This document shows, piece after piece, positions 1 through 11,028 of a stretch of 64,000 bases of DNA. Position numbers and translations under genes: made by a program. The stretch is from the NCBI GenBank assembly GCA_016110215.1, contig JADWQD010000006.1, positions 1,798,001-1,862,000 of the forward strand. Direction: 5' to 3'. This DNA comes from Capronia americana. Lineage: Eukaryota; Ascomycota; Eurotiomycetes; Chaetothyriales; Herpotrichiellaceae. Numbering within the stretch: position 1 is the stretch's first letter; the number at the start of each line of letters is the position of its first letter. The notes below the pieces were generated by a model. It was not told the DNA's origin, did no database searches, and was given only the letters and a program-made list of their open reading frames with translations.

Positions 1-935
1 GCTGACCCGGATCTGGACGTTAATTGTAAGGTGTTAAGCCCGGAATGGAATCGGCTGCGAGGTGAATATGATGGTCACCCCAGGGAGAGCCAAGTCATTG
101 TAATATCACCAGGCAACCGTTTGCGATTGATATGACTGTAAATAAGGGAAGATTGATGTTTATCACGTCTCCCTGAAGAGGCGCCATTATAGGCGACAGC
201 GCCACAGGCCGTTTAGAACGCCCGTGTTGGCGACGAGGATGCCTCCAGCAACCGTCCTGGTTACGTCACAACAGTGCCGTCCAATCGTAGCCGGCCACGG
301 CGAAGTATTCCAGCCTTATGCCGATTACGAGTCCTCCACGAGCTTCACTTGAACTTCATTTAAACTTCACTTGCTTGTTAGTTCTTTACGAGCATGCTGC
401 GTGTCTACGGCTTCCCACCTCAACTTTTCTCACCATACCTACAGTGTGTCACGGTCAAATCCTCATTGATACCTAGGTAGTTCCTTGACTTCTCAATCGG
501 CAGTAAATTATCGCACCAACGGCACCCGATTGTTCCTAGAGTCCCATCCCAAGTAATACATCTAGTAGCAATGTCTCCCTTACCGCCGCGCGTCTCGGAA
601 GCTGAATTGACTGGCTTTACTAACCTCGGTCTCTACCGGTATAGAGGTGGTGCCTTCTATGATATAACGCTTAGGGCTGCTCTCAGCCCCCATATCCCCG
701 CGAAGCTCCGCTCTTTAACGATACATAGCTGTGGAGATCGTCACTCCTCACGCCATGCCGTCATGACAAACCGAACCTTCACAAACGTCGATGTGTGACA
801 GCCTAGGCGGTGTCGCTTATTTGGCACGACCCAGACCACAGCAAGCCTTCGCATTGATCTGATAAATGCCACTGTGAACAGGCAAATCATCGCAATCTCA
901 CCTGTACCATCTGAGGTTGAAGAGCGGCTTGTATC
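1..935. other. intergenic, no supported gene
   Basis: No reading frame here has recognisable protein features. The short frame at 571-798 looks random. The stretch probably holds the promoter and leader of the lactonase gene that starts at 936. Confidence 0.5.
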
Positions 936-2150
936 ATGATGCTGAGTTCCTCTCTGCTTTTTGCGCTGGGCGCTACCACATCCGCAACCAATCTCTTCGT
1001 CTCGTCGTATTCAGGCAACATTACCTCCCTCTCTTTGACCGAGAGCAACGGCACCGTCAGCCTCGAAAGCACCTTCTTCAGCTCTGATTGCGGGCCTAAT
1101 CCATCATGGCTCACGATCGACGCTAGCCGCGGCCTGCTCTTCTGCCTCAATGAAGGCTTGACTGCACCGAATGGCTCTTTGAGCTCCTTTACCGTCAATC
1201 GCGACGGCAGCCTCAACCACGTCAAGAACGAGACCACCATCTCTGGGCCAGTGAGCGGTGTCATCTACGGCAACCCGGCTGGCAGGCGAGCCATCGCTCT
1301 CGCTCATTACACCGGCTCCTCGGTCAGCTCTTATTATCTGGACGGCGGTGGCCAATTCCATATCAGCGAGTCCTTCACCTACAGCATCTCGCAGCCAGGA
1401 GCAGACGCGGCTCGTCAAGACTCGCCTCATCCGCACGAGGCCTTCACTGACCCGACCGGCCAGTACCTGCTTGTGCCGGACCTGGGCGCGGACCTTGTGC
1501 GCGTCTACGGGATTGATGCTGAGACATTGAATCTCACCGAGCTGGCGCCGCTGGAGGCTCCTGCTGGCTCTGGTCCACGGCACGCCGCGTTCTACAACCC
1601 TTACAATGTCGCGAGCGAGGGCGCCACGACTTTTTTGCATCTGGCTACCGAGCTGGCCGGCACTATAGTTAGCTACTCCGTCACCTACTTGCCGAATGGA
1701 GGTGGTCTAAACTTCACTCAAGTCGCAGAAGTAAGCGCTCTCTGGCTTCTTACCCACGACCGCATTAACGCGCCAGCTGGCGTGCTGATCTCGCCCGACA
1801 ACCGTTTCCTGATTGTCAGCAATAGGAATAGCACGCTCTTCTCGCTCCCCAACCCGGACACCACAAACAGCACACAGATTCCCGCGGACACTCTAACGAC
1901 ATTTGAGCTGCAGCACGATGGCAGCCTTGTCTTTGTGCAGGCGTGGCCGAGCGGTGGACTTTACCCGCGGCAGTTCAGCATCAACCCTTCGGGTACTTTG
2001 ATTGCGGTTGGGAATCAGCTGAGTGCAAATGTGGCGCTGCTCTCGCGCAACCCAGCTACTGGGCTGATTGGAGAGCCGCTTGCGAGGATTCCAGTGGATG
2101 GCAACATCACCTGTGTGGTGTTTGATCAGGAAGGTGCTGGCTCGGCTTAA
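936..2150 (+). CDS. secreted lactonase-fold (seven-bladed beta-propeller) protein
   Basis: Single-exon gene of 404 residues. It resembles the 6-phosphogluconolactonase / carboxy-cis,cis-muconate cyclase beta-propeller family (lactonase, PF10282), whose members hydrolyse or form sugar or aromatic lactones. Seen in the sequence: a hydrophobic N-terminal segment with an Ala/Thr-rich end (about residues 1-18) like a signal peptide, repeated blade-type strands, the family-like stretch DSPHPHEAFTDPTGQYLLVPDLGAD split by blades (near 155-180), APAGVLISPDNRFLIVSNRN near 280-300, and a C-terminal FSINPSGTLIAVGNQ blade. Many NxS/T sites fit secretion. The first of two adjacent Met codons is used as start. 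Secreted members are common in filamentous fungi and their substrates are mostly unknown, so I assign fold but not substrate. No link to the rhamnose lactonase at 17.8 kb, which is of a different fold. Confidence 0.85.
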   Translation: MMLSSSLLFALGATTSATNLFVSSYSGNITSLSLTESNGTVSLESTFFSSDCGPNPSWLTIDASRGLLFCLNEGLTAPNGSLSSFTVNRDGSLNHVKNETTISGPVSGVIYGNPAGRRAIALAHYTGSSVSSYYLDGGGQFHISESFTYSISQPGADAARQDSPHPHEAFTDPTGQYLLVPDLGADLVRVYGIDAETLNLTELAPLEAPAGSGPRHAAFYNPYNVASEGATTFLHLATELAGTIVSYSVTYLPNGGGLNFTQVAEVSALWLLTHDRINAPAGVLISPDNRFLIVSNRNSTLFSLPNPDTTNSTQIPADTLTTFELQHDGSLVFVQAWPSGGLYPRQFSINPSGTLIAVGNQLSANVALLSRNPATGLIGEPLARIPVDGNITCVVFDQEGAGSA

Positions 2151-2727
2151 GTGCTTGATCGGATGGATTTTCGGTGCGAGAGTGCGTAAAAGCTGATGCG
2201 AATCACACGGTGCTGGAAATATCAGCCTAGTTCCGATAGCTGTTTCCTCCTCCTGAGAGAGAGTATGCATCAGTCTTGCCAGGAGCCTGATTTTCGGTCC
2301 TTTGGGTTTCAGAACGGGTCCCTCGTAGACAGCCCGCGTAAAGTTTGCTGTGCTTTGTAAGAATAAGTCCAACAACACAAAAAGTAAGTGATCTAATTAG
2401 AGCAGGGGCTAGAAATGGGAATAAGGATAAGTGATGGAGGGCATGCTTTTGGCCCCGTTTAGAGCAAATCCCTTCCGGGCATAAGTCGCCATGTCTTGTT
2501 TTTGACTTCATAATGTCCCAAGAGATGCCCCCTGCTCTCCTTACACTCCGACTCAATCAATCACTTTTCTCATTCCTACTTCGTCGATAAACACAGCTAC
2601 CATGCTCTATATAGAGCACGCTCTAACCCTACCTTGTTGTATTAACCTCTAGAGAGCATGATTTCAAGGGATATTTGAGGTCGGTCCAAAGTATGAATGC
2701 CGTCACATTGGTCGACTCGACGTATCA
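2151..2727. other. intergenic between convergent genes
   Basis: Lies between the 3' ends of the lactonase-fold gene and the SMP-C2 gene. It contains AT-rich 3'-flank-like sequence and no supported gene. Confidence 0.5.
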
Positions 2728-4359
2728 CTACTTGGTTCTGTCGGAAAGCGCCACCTGTGGTAGCTCTCCAGGAACAATGCCTCTCAGGCGAATGCTGGCT
2801 CTGACAGTGGCACCATTACCAACGTCGAATTTCTGCTGAAGGGTCTTATCCGGTGCATTTGCCACACTCTCGAAAGGTACATCAACGCCTCCGATCTCCT
2901 TCTCGCCGTCCAGAAGTGCGATGCGAAACTTGTCCGGGCTGCCACCCGCCAAGTCTGTTGTAATGGGAAGTCGGAACGACTGGTCGAATGCAGGATTGTT
3001 GATGTCAGTGCCGGGAGCGTCAGTCTTGATGGCGGTCTGGAATCGCTGAGTCGCGCCCCAAGTCACTACCACGCTTGGCTTCAGGGCTTCGCGCTGGCCC
3101 TTGATGCCGAATGCACTTGCGATTAGGATGGTAGCGATGCCGGAGAGGCGACCATCGCCTTTGTGGTCGGAAGACGTGAGGCTACCGGCGTCGGCCACGT
3201 ACTTGAAGTATTGGCATGAGATCGAGACTCTGCCTTCCGTGTCCTCGCCTTTGTGGGTCAATTTCAGTTCTTGGCGACCTCCCGCCAGCAAAATCTCTCG
3301 CACCGTCGTCACCGCAAGGCCAACTTGATCATCTCCGTTGATATCTTCATCTTGCACGTCCACTTTGATGCACTGATCAAAATCACTCACGACAAAGTCA
3401 TGCGTCTCGTTCCACGTCGGTCTGTTCGTGTTGTTCTTCGTGGCTGTCTTCCACGATTCCTCTCCACCGACGTCGACTTTGGCATAGCAGTCCGGAGCGG
3501 CGCGAGTCAACTTGTTGAACAACTTTCTCGTGGATGACTTAGCCTCCTCTCCAAAGCCCCATGCCTTCTCCACAGTCACTCGCACCATGCCAAGCGGGTA
3601 ATGGTAGGTTTTGAAGTAGTCGGCGTTGGGGTCAAGCTTGAGCAGGAATCGGTTGGGAAGAGTAAACATGGAGTTGATGATGCCGAGGATCACATTGCGT
3701 ACGGTGTCGTCAATGATCGAGAAATCGGCCACGTTAGCGGCGCCAGTGAAATCAAGCTTCAGGACTGGCGGGTTGATGAAGCATATCTGGGCGGCTCCGA
3801 TCTGCATCGAGTGTCAATGGGGAGGACGCCGGGGGTAGAATGTCTGCGTTACGCACCAACGGTATGACGTTTGTTAGAGGGCACAGGAGTATGGAAAGCC
3901 TGCCATGAAGCTGCACACTTTCGACGCCCTACACGACGAATCAATGGCATTCCCCGGGTTGGCCGTAGACAGCCACTCACGAGGGCGGGTATCATGTCTG
4001 CATCCATTTCGATGTCGGCTTTGCCCACCCAGTCAACGTTCAGGTCGAGTTTGATGCCGTCTACTTCAGTCTTTGTTGTTTTTGCGTTCGATAGCCGTAG
4101 AGGCACCGGGCCGAGATCAATCTTGGTGAAGTGCAGAGTGGCTAGAGGGCCAGGAAGCATAGTCTTGAACATTGGCTCCACGATCTCCTTGACCATTTTG
4201 CTGCCGGCCGCATTGATGTTGGGCCATAACTGCTTCACGATGTCGTTCAAGAACTCTGTCTCAGCTTAGGCCTGGCTCAGAACACCACATGCATCATATG
4301 CTCTTACCTACTGGTTCACCGCCCCCTTCAGCAGTCAGCTTTTCGACGAGTCCTGACAT
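2728..4359 (-). CDS. SMP-domain, double C2-domain protein (extended-synaptotagmin/tricalbin-like, soluble)
   Basis: Three-exon model of 469 residues: 4308-4359, 3981-4264 and 2728-3801, with introns of 43 and 179 nt, all GT-AG and in frame. Residues about 20-195 resemble the SMP lipid-binding domain of tricalbins/extended synaptotagmins, which move lipids at ER-plasma membrane contacts (for example the segment around LHFTKIDLGPVPLRLSN and PNRFLLKLDP at its end). Residues about 200-325 form a C2 domain with acidic loops (VQDEDINGDDQVG) that could bind calcium. About 340-460 look like a second, degenerate C2 domain. Unlike tricalbins, there is no N-terminal hydrophobic hairpin: the first 17 residues are hydrophilic and run straight into the SMP helix. 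Membrane attachment must therefore come from C2 domains or a partner. Function is inferred from domains only. Confidence 0.8.
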
Positions 4360-5370
4360 GATTATTGCAACTGCGTTATTCGATGTTTAGACACCGAGCT
4401 GAAACCATGCTGTGTAGAAAGCGGGGAGCGCGTTGCTTCGCAGCGTCAAGCAAACGCGAGAGTTGGAACATGACGCAATCAAGCTGGCTGCCAACTGTTG
4501 GGTGACGGTTGGGTGACGGTTCGGTGACTGTGCGGCCACTGCTGAGTTGTCCAGGCAGCTGTGGCGTCACCACGAGTGTTAGCCTAGCCAAGCTCTCAGC
4601 AACAACACACACCTGACCCTGGTCCTCAAAAATCCCTGACCAGTACTTTGAAAGGCAATACTGGTCGCCTCGGCCAGTCTTGATTGCTCCCAAGTCCGTT
4701 TCCGCTTCCAGACCTGAGCATTCGCCGTTTGACCTGAACATAACAATCCTACAGAGTACACTTGACCTGTGGCTGCGTAGAAAGTCCTGAGGTGGTTCCT
4801 CGAGCAGCTGAGCCCGTTTATATCCACTTCTGCCCCCCACCCCCGCAAACCCAATTTTTGGTGTTTCGCGTTCGAGTACTCGGTACTTGGAAGGCACTTC
4901 CCTCGGTTATTGTTGCCAGAAATGCCAGGGCCGGGCTTTTACCTCGTAGCAGGTAGGATGAATTAAGTACTTCATACTGGACCGGATTCACAGGGTCTTG
5001 ATACCTGTCTCCGATCCAGGAGCCGCAGGAATCTCCTGGGCACTATCCTATCCTAGTCGAGCAGAGCGACAATCTGGACTATTGGTGAAAACAGCCTAAA
5101 TGGGTGGTTGTGTTCCTCCATTTCGAATCCTGTTTGGTGGGGTCGTCCATCAGAGATATCTTTTCGGCGCAGCTCCGCAGACCAGAGGAGCTCACTGCAT
5201 CACAGCTTTCAGCCAGACGTGCCGTATTCCGAGACCCCTGCATGGTAATCCCGTGAGGGGAGGACCTTTGGGGAGTATAACTAAAAGTTATTCTGTCCTT
5301 GACAATGTCGCGATTCAGAAGAGCTCCTTGTTGGCCATCCGAGTAATTAAAACCGACCACGACTGACTCG
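4360..5370. promoter_or_regulatory. divergent promoter region of the SMP-C2 and PhyH-like genes
   Basis: About 1 kb separates the two outward-facing starts at 4359 (minus) and 5371 (plus). It carries the 11-bp tandem repeat listed separately and no supported gene. Confidence 0.5.
4498..4530 (+). repeat. three tandem 11-bp units
   Basis: TTGGGTGACGG occurs twice in direct contact (4498-4508, 4509-4519), followed by a third diverged copy TTCGGTGACTG (4520-4530). The 11-bp period is close to one DNA helical turn. The site sits about 140 bp upstream of the minus-strand start at 4359, so it could be a set of regulator sites. Confidence 0.6.
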
Positions 5371-6592
5371 ATGGCATCAAACAGCCACCACGGCAACCAA
5401 AAGTACAAATACCTCACTCCCGAAGATGTGGATCACTTTTTGACCAAAGGCTGGCTCCGAGTCCCTGGAGCCATCCGGCCAGAGTACATCAACAAATGGA
5501 TGGAGGACTTCTGGCCGCGAGTCGATTACGATCCCAACGATAAGTCCACTTGGAAGACTCAGTACCATCACCTCCCGCGCCATCGCGAGGTCCCCGCGGA
5601 AGAATTTGCGCCCGAGGCCTGGAACAAAACCGTCGAGATCTGTGGCGGGGAGGACAGAATCGACCCCATTCGGGAGCGCTACTACGGGGACGCTTTCATC
5701 GTCAACTTTGGCACTGATGAATGGGCCAACAAGAAAGAAGCGCCGCTGGAGCCTCAAAATCTCAAGGGCTGGCATACTGACGATGACTGGTACCGCATGT
5801 TTCTCGATTCGACCGGTTGTGCAATAACCGTCATCCACTGCTTCACTGACATCCCAGAACGCGGTGGCGGGACCATGTTGTGCGAGGACGGTATCCAAGG
5901 TCAGCGCGAGCCCGTTGTAATTGGTCCAGCAGCCCTTGACAAGCGTAGGACTCGTGAAATTCCTATATGATCACCCCGAAGGCTTCGACCCTCCCGTCAC
6001 GGACAGACTCAGCACCCATGTCAAAGACTGCAAAAAGTTCACGACGGTCACGGCCAAGAAGGGCGATGTTCTCCTTCTGCACGGCTTGCTGCCTCACGCC
6101 GCGAGCCCCAACTATCTGCGTTATGCACGAGTCATCACCAATCCTCACGTCGCTCTCCACAGCCCGCACAACTTCAATCGGCCGGACGGCAACTATGTGA
6201 GCTTTGCTGGATTCTCACCGGAAACTTCACTGACATGACCTTTTTCTCAGAGTCTTCTTGAGCAAGTCATCCTGCGCAATCTCGGTCGTGACTCCCTTCC
6301 AGAGTGGAAAGCCTTGCGTGAGCGGAAATTCTGGTATCCTCGCAATGCTGGATTCAAGCGCGCAAAAGCGGAAGGAGAGTTAAAGCGCATGATTGCGGCA
6401 GCCAAGGCCAAGGGGCTAGACGAGAGTGCCGTCGACAGCATCTATCAGCGTCGGGGCACCAAAGGATTCGAGGACTTCGAGAGACGCAACGGGTTCAAGT
6501 TGCCGATCAACGAGGCATCCGGCCTCCTGATGGTGCAGCATTTTGGACCTGATCCAGCCACCGAGCCAGCCAGGGTGCAAGCTGTGCGTTAG
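5371..6592 (+). CDS. phytanoyl-CoA dioxygenase (PhyH) family Fe(II)/2-oxoglutarate enzyme
   Basis: Three-exon model of 372 residues: 5371-5899, 5949-6196, 6251-6592 (introns 49 and 54 nt). The PhyH family uses Fe(II), oxygen and 2-oxoglutarate to hydroxylate substrates. Visible metal-binding triad candidates: HTD in GWHTDDDW (His135, Asp137) and the distal His in LLLHGLLPHA (His221 or 226), with an Arg a few residues on (YLRYARV) for the 2-oxoglutarate carboxylate. The first 5' splice site was placed at CAAG/GTCAGC because it gives the family-like join EDGIQG-LVKFLYDHPEGF. The C-terminal third (from about 260) is a charged helical extension ending in QAVR. No peroxisomal SKL-type signal is visible. 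The substrate cannot be told from sequence; fungal relatives include many uncharacterised cytosolic oxygenases. Confidence 0.85.
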
Positions 6593-6841
6593 CTGACAAT
6601 CCATCCGCGGCTAGATCCATACTATCGACTGTTGTATTTCGCTTGCAATCCTTGAGGCCTGTCAGTGAGTGGTTGTCGCAAGGAAGGGATAGCCCTTGGG
6701 TGATTCTGCTAGAGATAGGACCGAAGGTGGGCCAGGCCGGGGTCGCGAACGTTTATGGTAGACTTCGGCGGCAACTGCGAGCTCAGAACTTTTCATGCTA
6801 AAGTTTCGGTCTTTGCACCATCGTCCCGATGGTGCTGACTG

Positions 6842-8053
6842 CTATATAAAGGAGTGTTCTTCTTGCTCTGGGACGGGAGACGTTACTGGCGACACTAAAG
6901 CTGACCCTCGCACCGCTAGAGTCGCGTCTCTGCCCGTCCCTTTCTGAATCCACACATCCCACTTTTGCAATGGCAGTCCAAAGTTAGTCTGGTACTTGGC
7001 CGTATCAGGCTTCACGTCGTCCAATTTCTTGCAGGCTATCGTGATCGGCTCATTCACGAAGAGAGGGAGGAGATTTCTGTACTGAAAACTCCGAATTGCG
7101 AGGAAAGATGGTTGCCCAGTATTATGCAGTGCTAGAGCTTCTCCAAGCACATCCAACATCAGCACTGACGTGAGCGGTCCGTGTACAAGGGGTCTGGGAA
7201 GGCCGTACACCTGTCGGGTGTATTCGCCATCGAGATGAATAACATGAGCATTTCTTGTCAGAGCACTGAATCTAAAGAGTAGGGTTGCTGAGGGTATCAT
7301 GGTTTGTGAATAGTCCGGGTCCAAAGGAAATGCGATTCTGCGCGCTGAAGACGCTGACTTGAGGCTATCCGGAATCTCTCGCATAAAACACAGGTACTTT
7401 TCTTCTCTGAGCAGGATGTTGTGCCTGGCCTTTGAATGGCAGATCTCGTTGCAGTTGCCACGGACAGGTTGTCCCTGAGCATCCAGCTCGGGCTCAACCA
7501 GACTTTTGGTTAGTGTGACCATGACTTTTGCATTGAGTGCGTTGGCATCCCCAATCAGTCGTGTATCGGTAATCTTTTCGTTGACCGCAACAGACACAGG
7601 TCCACGATGCCCGTCGGTCCAAAGGAAAGGTTTTTGGAACTCCAGGAAACCTCCCGCCCACACGCGAAATCTCCATTCATCGTTGGGAGCATGACGCTGT
7701 TCAGCACCATCATGGGAAAGCTCTTGCTCATCGGGTAGACTGTTGAATGACACTTGGTGATAGCCGGGTGGAACATGGTTTGGATACAGAAACTGAGGCA
7801 ACGAGAGGTGGCTCTGGAGTGTTTTACGCAAGGCTCGGATATTGCGTTTGTCCCATAAGCCTTCTTCAGTCGGCAGGTCGCGCGTCTTCATGTCCTCAAG
7901 TTGCTGAGTGAACTCTGTGTTGGCATCTTGCGAAGCTTTTGTGGAGGCATGTCGGCACAAGATCGAGCTGAGCCCTCGATTGCATATGATCCGTCGTCTT
8001 CGAAAGCAAGTCCTTTGAGTCAGGACACGTTTTGATGAGGACGAAAGAGGCAT
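6842..8053 (-). CDS. mitochondrial 3-hydroxyacyl-thioester dehydratase, Htd2-like (hot-dog/MaoC type)
   Basis: Single exon, 403 residues. The N-terminus (about 1-40) is rich in Arg, Ser and Cys with no acidic residues, as in a mitochondrial presequence. The body resembles fungal Htd2 and related FAS1/hydratase double hot-dog proteins: the first half has FRVWAGGFLEFQKPF, and the second has the conserved TLLFRFSALTRNAHVIHLD / YGLPRPLVHGPLTS block (around 270-310) with the hot-dog HxD-like dehydratase pattern (RNAHVIHLD). In yeast, Htd2 dehydrates 3-hydroxyacyl-ACP in mitochondrial fatty-acid synthesis, which feeds lipoic acid production. The start lies about 240 bp from the divergent CENP-T start, so a shared promoter is likely. 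Alternative reading: a mesaconyl-CoA hydratase-like member of the same family. Confidence 0.75.
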   Translation of the reverse strand: MPLSSSSKRVLTQRTCFRRRRIICNRGLSSILCRHASTKASQDANTEFTQQLEDMKTRDLPTEEGLWDKRNIRALRKTLQSHLSLPQFLYPNHVPPGYHQVSFNSLPDEQELSHDGAEQRHAPNDEWRFRVWAGGFLEFQKPFLWTDGHRGPVSVAVNEKITDTRLIGDANALNAKVMVTLTKSLVEPELDAQGQPVRGNCNEICHSKARHNILLREEKYLCFMREIPDSLKSASSARRIAFPLDPDYSQTMIPSATLLFRFSALTRNAHVIHLDGEYTRQVYGLPRPLVHGPLTSVLMLDVLGEALALHNTGQPSFLAIRSFQYRNLLPLFVNEPITIACKKLDDVKPDTAKYQTNFGLPLQKWDVWIQKGTGRDATLAVRGSALVSPVTSPVPEQEEHSFI

Positions 8054-8295
8054 AGGAAAGGCACTTGAGTGGCCTGTTTAGATATGACCAACGTTTGAAA
8101 GCGAATGAACGGAGAGGAGATCCCAAGTGAAGCTGCCGGTCAGGTGACTTGGTGCCGCCTTCGTGTTGTTCCTGCGACGCGCATCTGACGCGTTGCCGAT
8201 CAATCCAGGACAGCATTGTCTGTACCGAGTACTTGCATCACGGATCGCGTTCCAATTCGAGGCTCTGCAGGGTTTGTGCCATCGCTGATATCAAG

Positions 8296-9783
8296 ATGTC
8301 CTCTCGGAAGCGTCCGTTGACCCAGTCACAGCCCTCCCAAACACCGACCCGATATGCGCCGTCGACTCCCCACGCGCTTCGCGCTTTCCAGCAGCAAAGC
8401 GGAGCAAAGACACGATCGGTCCGCAGCAGGCGTGCATATAGTGCCACCGTGCGGCCTGAATCCGCCAGGGGGATCTTAAGACAACTAGCTAAGCTCACTG
8501 CACCCACAACAAACAAGATAGTGCCTACGCCCGGTACAGTGAAAGGGAAGGAGAATCAATCGCCGGATGAAGACGATGGAGAGAGACTGGGGAAGAGACC
8601 GCGTTTGAATCTAGACATAGACGACAGTCTTGAGAGCATTGACGCGCCTGAGGTTGGGTCCGAGGAAGACAGTGAGCTTCCGCCTGCACCAACCCCGTCT
8701 ATCTTGCCGGACGAAGACGACCAACGCAGTGAGATTGAAAGGGACAATCCGACCTTTACGCTCAAGTCTATTGAATATGGCGGCGATGCAGAGTCACTCA
8801 ACGCTGACCGACCGCTGTTGAGACGTTCTTTTCCTGCGTCAGATCCAGTCATCTATCAGGGCGAAGAGGAGTCCACCTTTCTTTCTGAAAGAGGGAGACG
8901 AGCGCCTACACTAGAGCCCACGGAAGCCCTATCGCACTACGATTTCGGCACGATCAACATAGAAGAGGCGACTCGTGCTGAGCTGTCCAAGAGTCCGGAG
9001 AAAACACAACTCGACCTCGCAGACATCGAGACGAGCTACACTCCAGTTGGAGATGGAGGCAACGAGACCGAAGCGCTGCAACATCTTCAGGACTTCCACA
9101 GCTCCCCGGCTCTGGGCCCGCTTAACGAAAGCAATATGGAAATCCCCACCTTCGACGACACGAACTTCCAATTGCCCGAGCCCGAGTTAGAAGCAACTTC
9201 GAAGCAGGGGCGAGCCGATCCGGCAGTGAAAGTGGCAGAGGCATCATTCCTGCAGCACGACCCAGATGAAGTAGGGGACGGGTGGGAGTCAGACGATGAA
9301 CATGATGAGGAGCATGAGGTTGACCTGCAAGCACACCTGGACGAGGAGTCCGACGCTGTGGCATCGACCGAAGCACAGCATATGCAAGCACAACTTGATA
9401 AACCCACATCAACCACACGCCGGACCAAGATGAAGCTAACCCGCCATGGCGAGATGGTCCCCTCCTTGCCGTCCAACCTCATCAAGCGCGTCGCGGTCGA
9501 AGCCCAGGAACGCCTCGGCAATCGCCGCCCCAAGCTGGGGAAAGACCACATGAAGGCGCTTGAACAAGCCACAGAATGGTTTTTCGAGCAGATTGGTGAA
9601 GACCTTGAGGCTTACTCGAACCATGCTCGGCGCAAGAAACGCATCGATCAAAGCGATGTGCTCTTGTTGATGCGCCGACAGCGAATTCTGCAGAATAAGG
9701 GCGAGCTTTTGAAAGCAGCAGAGGAGTTTCTTCCAGATGAGGTTGTGGCAGAATTAGAGCTCGAGACAGCGTCTGAGGCTTGA
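8296..9783 (+). CDS. kinetochore protein CENP-T (Cnn1) with C-terminal histone fold
   Basis: Single exon of 495 residues from the Met at 8296; the open frame reaches back to 8149, but MSSRKRPLTQ starts the conserved-looking part. The protein links centromeric DNA (with its histone-fold partner CENP-W) to the Ndc80 outer kinetochore complex. The N-terminus is basic and rich in Ser/Thr-Pro, with the stretch VRPESARGILRQLAKL (about residues 50-66), then a long acidic disordered middle (about 85-380). The C-terminal 110 residues form a histone fold: LPSNLIKRVAVEAQE, LGKDHMKALEQATEWFFEQI and RKKRIDQSDVLLLMRRQR, ending in FLPDEVVAEL. This long-disordered-N, histone-C layout is diagnostic for CENP-T in fungi. 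The 3' end is only 67 bp from the convergent SURF1 stop. Confidence 0.85.
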   Translation: MSSRKRPLTQSQPSQTPTRYAPSTPHALRAFQQQSGAKTRSVRSRRAYSATVRPESARGILRQLAKLTAPTTNKIVPTPGTVKGKENQSPDEDDGERLGKRPRLNLDIDDSLESIDAPEVGSEEDSELPPAPTPSILPDEDDQRSEIERDNPTFTLKSIEYGGDAESLNADRPLLRRSFPASDPVIYQGEEESTFLSERGRRAPTLEPTEALSHYDFGTINIEEATRAELSKSPEKTQLDLADIETSYTPVGDGGNETEALQHLQDFHSSPALGPLNESNMEIPTFDDTNFQLPEPELEATSKQGRADPAVKVAEASFLQHDPDEVGDGWESDDEHDEEHEVDLQAHLDEESDAVASTEAQHMQAQLDKPTSTTRRTKMKLTRHGEMVPSLPSNLIKRVAVEAQERLGNRRPKLGKDHMKALEQATEWFFEQIGEDLEAYSNHARRKKRIDQSDVLLLMRRQRILQNKGELLKAAEEFLPDEVVAELELETASEA

Positions 9784-9850
9784 ATACATGGTAACGCTCG
9801 TCTGTCGATGCCAACCTTCGAGATGTTATGGCCTTTGGACACCAGGGTTT

Positions 9851-10885
9851 TCACCAGCTGGTAACATGACGGACCCTTCTTGACAGATCGACGGGTTTCT
9901 TTTTCAATAGCATCCACATCATGAAGGTGGTGGCAGCGGATAACGAGTACCTGATGACTTGATGAGATATGCACGCTTCTCATGGGGAAGGGCCAACTTA
10001 CCATGTGAAGATGTACTGTAAATGATTGTTCCTCAAATTCACTTCTGGTGCTCTTCCGATCGGTATCCCCTTGGCTTCTCGATTATAGCTGACCAGCAGA
10101 TCCGGAGTCATGGTCTCTTCGATCCAGACAGGTTCTGCGCCGGCAACCTTGGCCATCTCATGCACGTCGGGGAAGTAGAACTTTCCGCGCTCCGGTTTGT
10201 TGCTGGGCGTAAAGAAGTTCTTCTTCCACGGCTCTCTTAGCAGGCCTGAGACTGTGATTTCACCCTTGGGTAGAGATTCTGGATCTCTGTCGACCTGGAA
10301 TCTCTTCTCTTTACTGATCCACCCTCTATTCACGAGTATCGTGCTCCCGTCCTCTCGCTCTAAAGGCGTAACGACCATGAACCCATCCTTGCCATCCTGC
10401 GTCCTAGGTCCAATCAACATCTCCTTGTCGTGTCTGAACCGTCCCGTCGCGTAGACTCGTCGATAATCAAATTCATGAATCACATCGGGGTCGATTCTGG
10501 GAGGTAACGGTAAAGGAGGCCGAACGAGTCGATCCTCGTACTTTGCAATGAGTTTGGTCTTCCAGTCTAGACGTTGGACTTGCCAGGATCCTAGCGCGAA
10601 TGCAGTGATTGGAATCAAGGCTAGTAGAGCAACCCCGATCTTGTTGTGTTTGCCTCCAATGCGGACGAGACGTGGCGGTGCGTCGACTATTGAGACAAAG
10701 TCGGCGTTGTTGTTCACTGGTGCTGGGGAGGGCTCCTTTCCGCTCGCATGGCGGCGAGACTGCGGTCTATCGAAACGGCGAAGGGACGACTTAGGGCGTG
10801 GACGTAGCAAGAGGAGGAGCTTAAAGTCATGTTTGGCCATTGCTGGGATCCCCGACCTTGAGGCACAATTGAAGAAGAAAGGCAC
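9851..10885 (-). CDS. cytochrome c oxidase assembly protein SURF1/Shy1
   Basis: Two exons: 10002-10885 and 9851-9950, joined across a 51-nt intron so that ...YIFTW continues YSLSAATTFMMWMLL. Product 327 residues from the Met at 10885, or 312 from the Met at 10840 (MAKHDFKLLL), which gives a cleaner mitochondrial presequence. SURF1 is an inner-membrane protein that helps insert heme a into Cox1. The two expected transmembrane segments are visible: KIGVALLALIPITAFALGSW near residue 85, followed by the family hallmark QVQRLDWK, and the C-terminal YSLSAATTFMMWMLL. Between them lies the SURF1 core with FRHDKEMLIGPR, GFMVVTPLER, ILVNRGWIS and the terminal NNHLQYIFTWYSL block. It shares a 143-bp divergent promoter with the UBX gene. 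Confidence 0.9.
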
Positions 10886-11028
10886 AGAAGCTCGTTGTAG
10901 ATTTCTTGGAGTAGCATCATCCGAACTTCAACCACTTGCGCTTCTTCGATGACGTTGATCTGGGCTACAATTATTCCTCCACAGTTCGAGACCATCCGAT
11001 CCCCTCTGCTAACAAACGCATACTCAGC

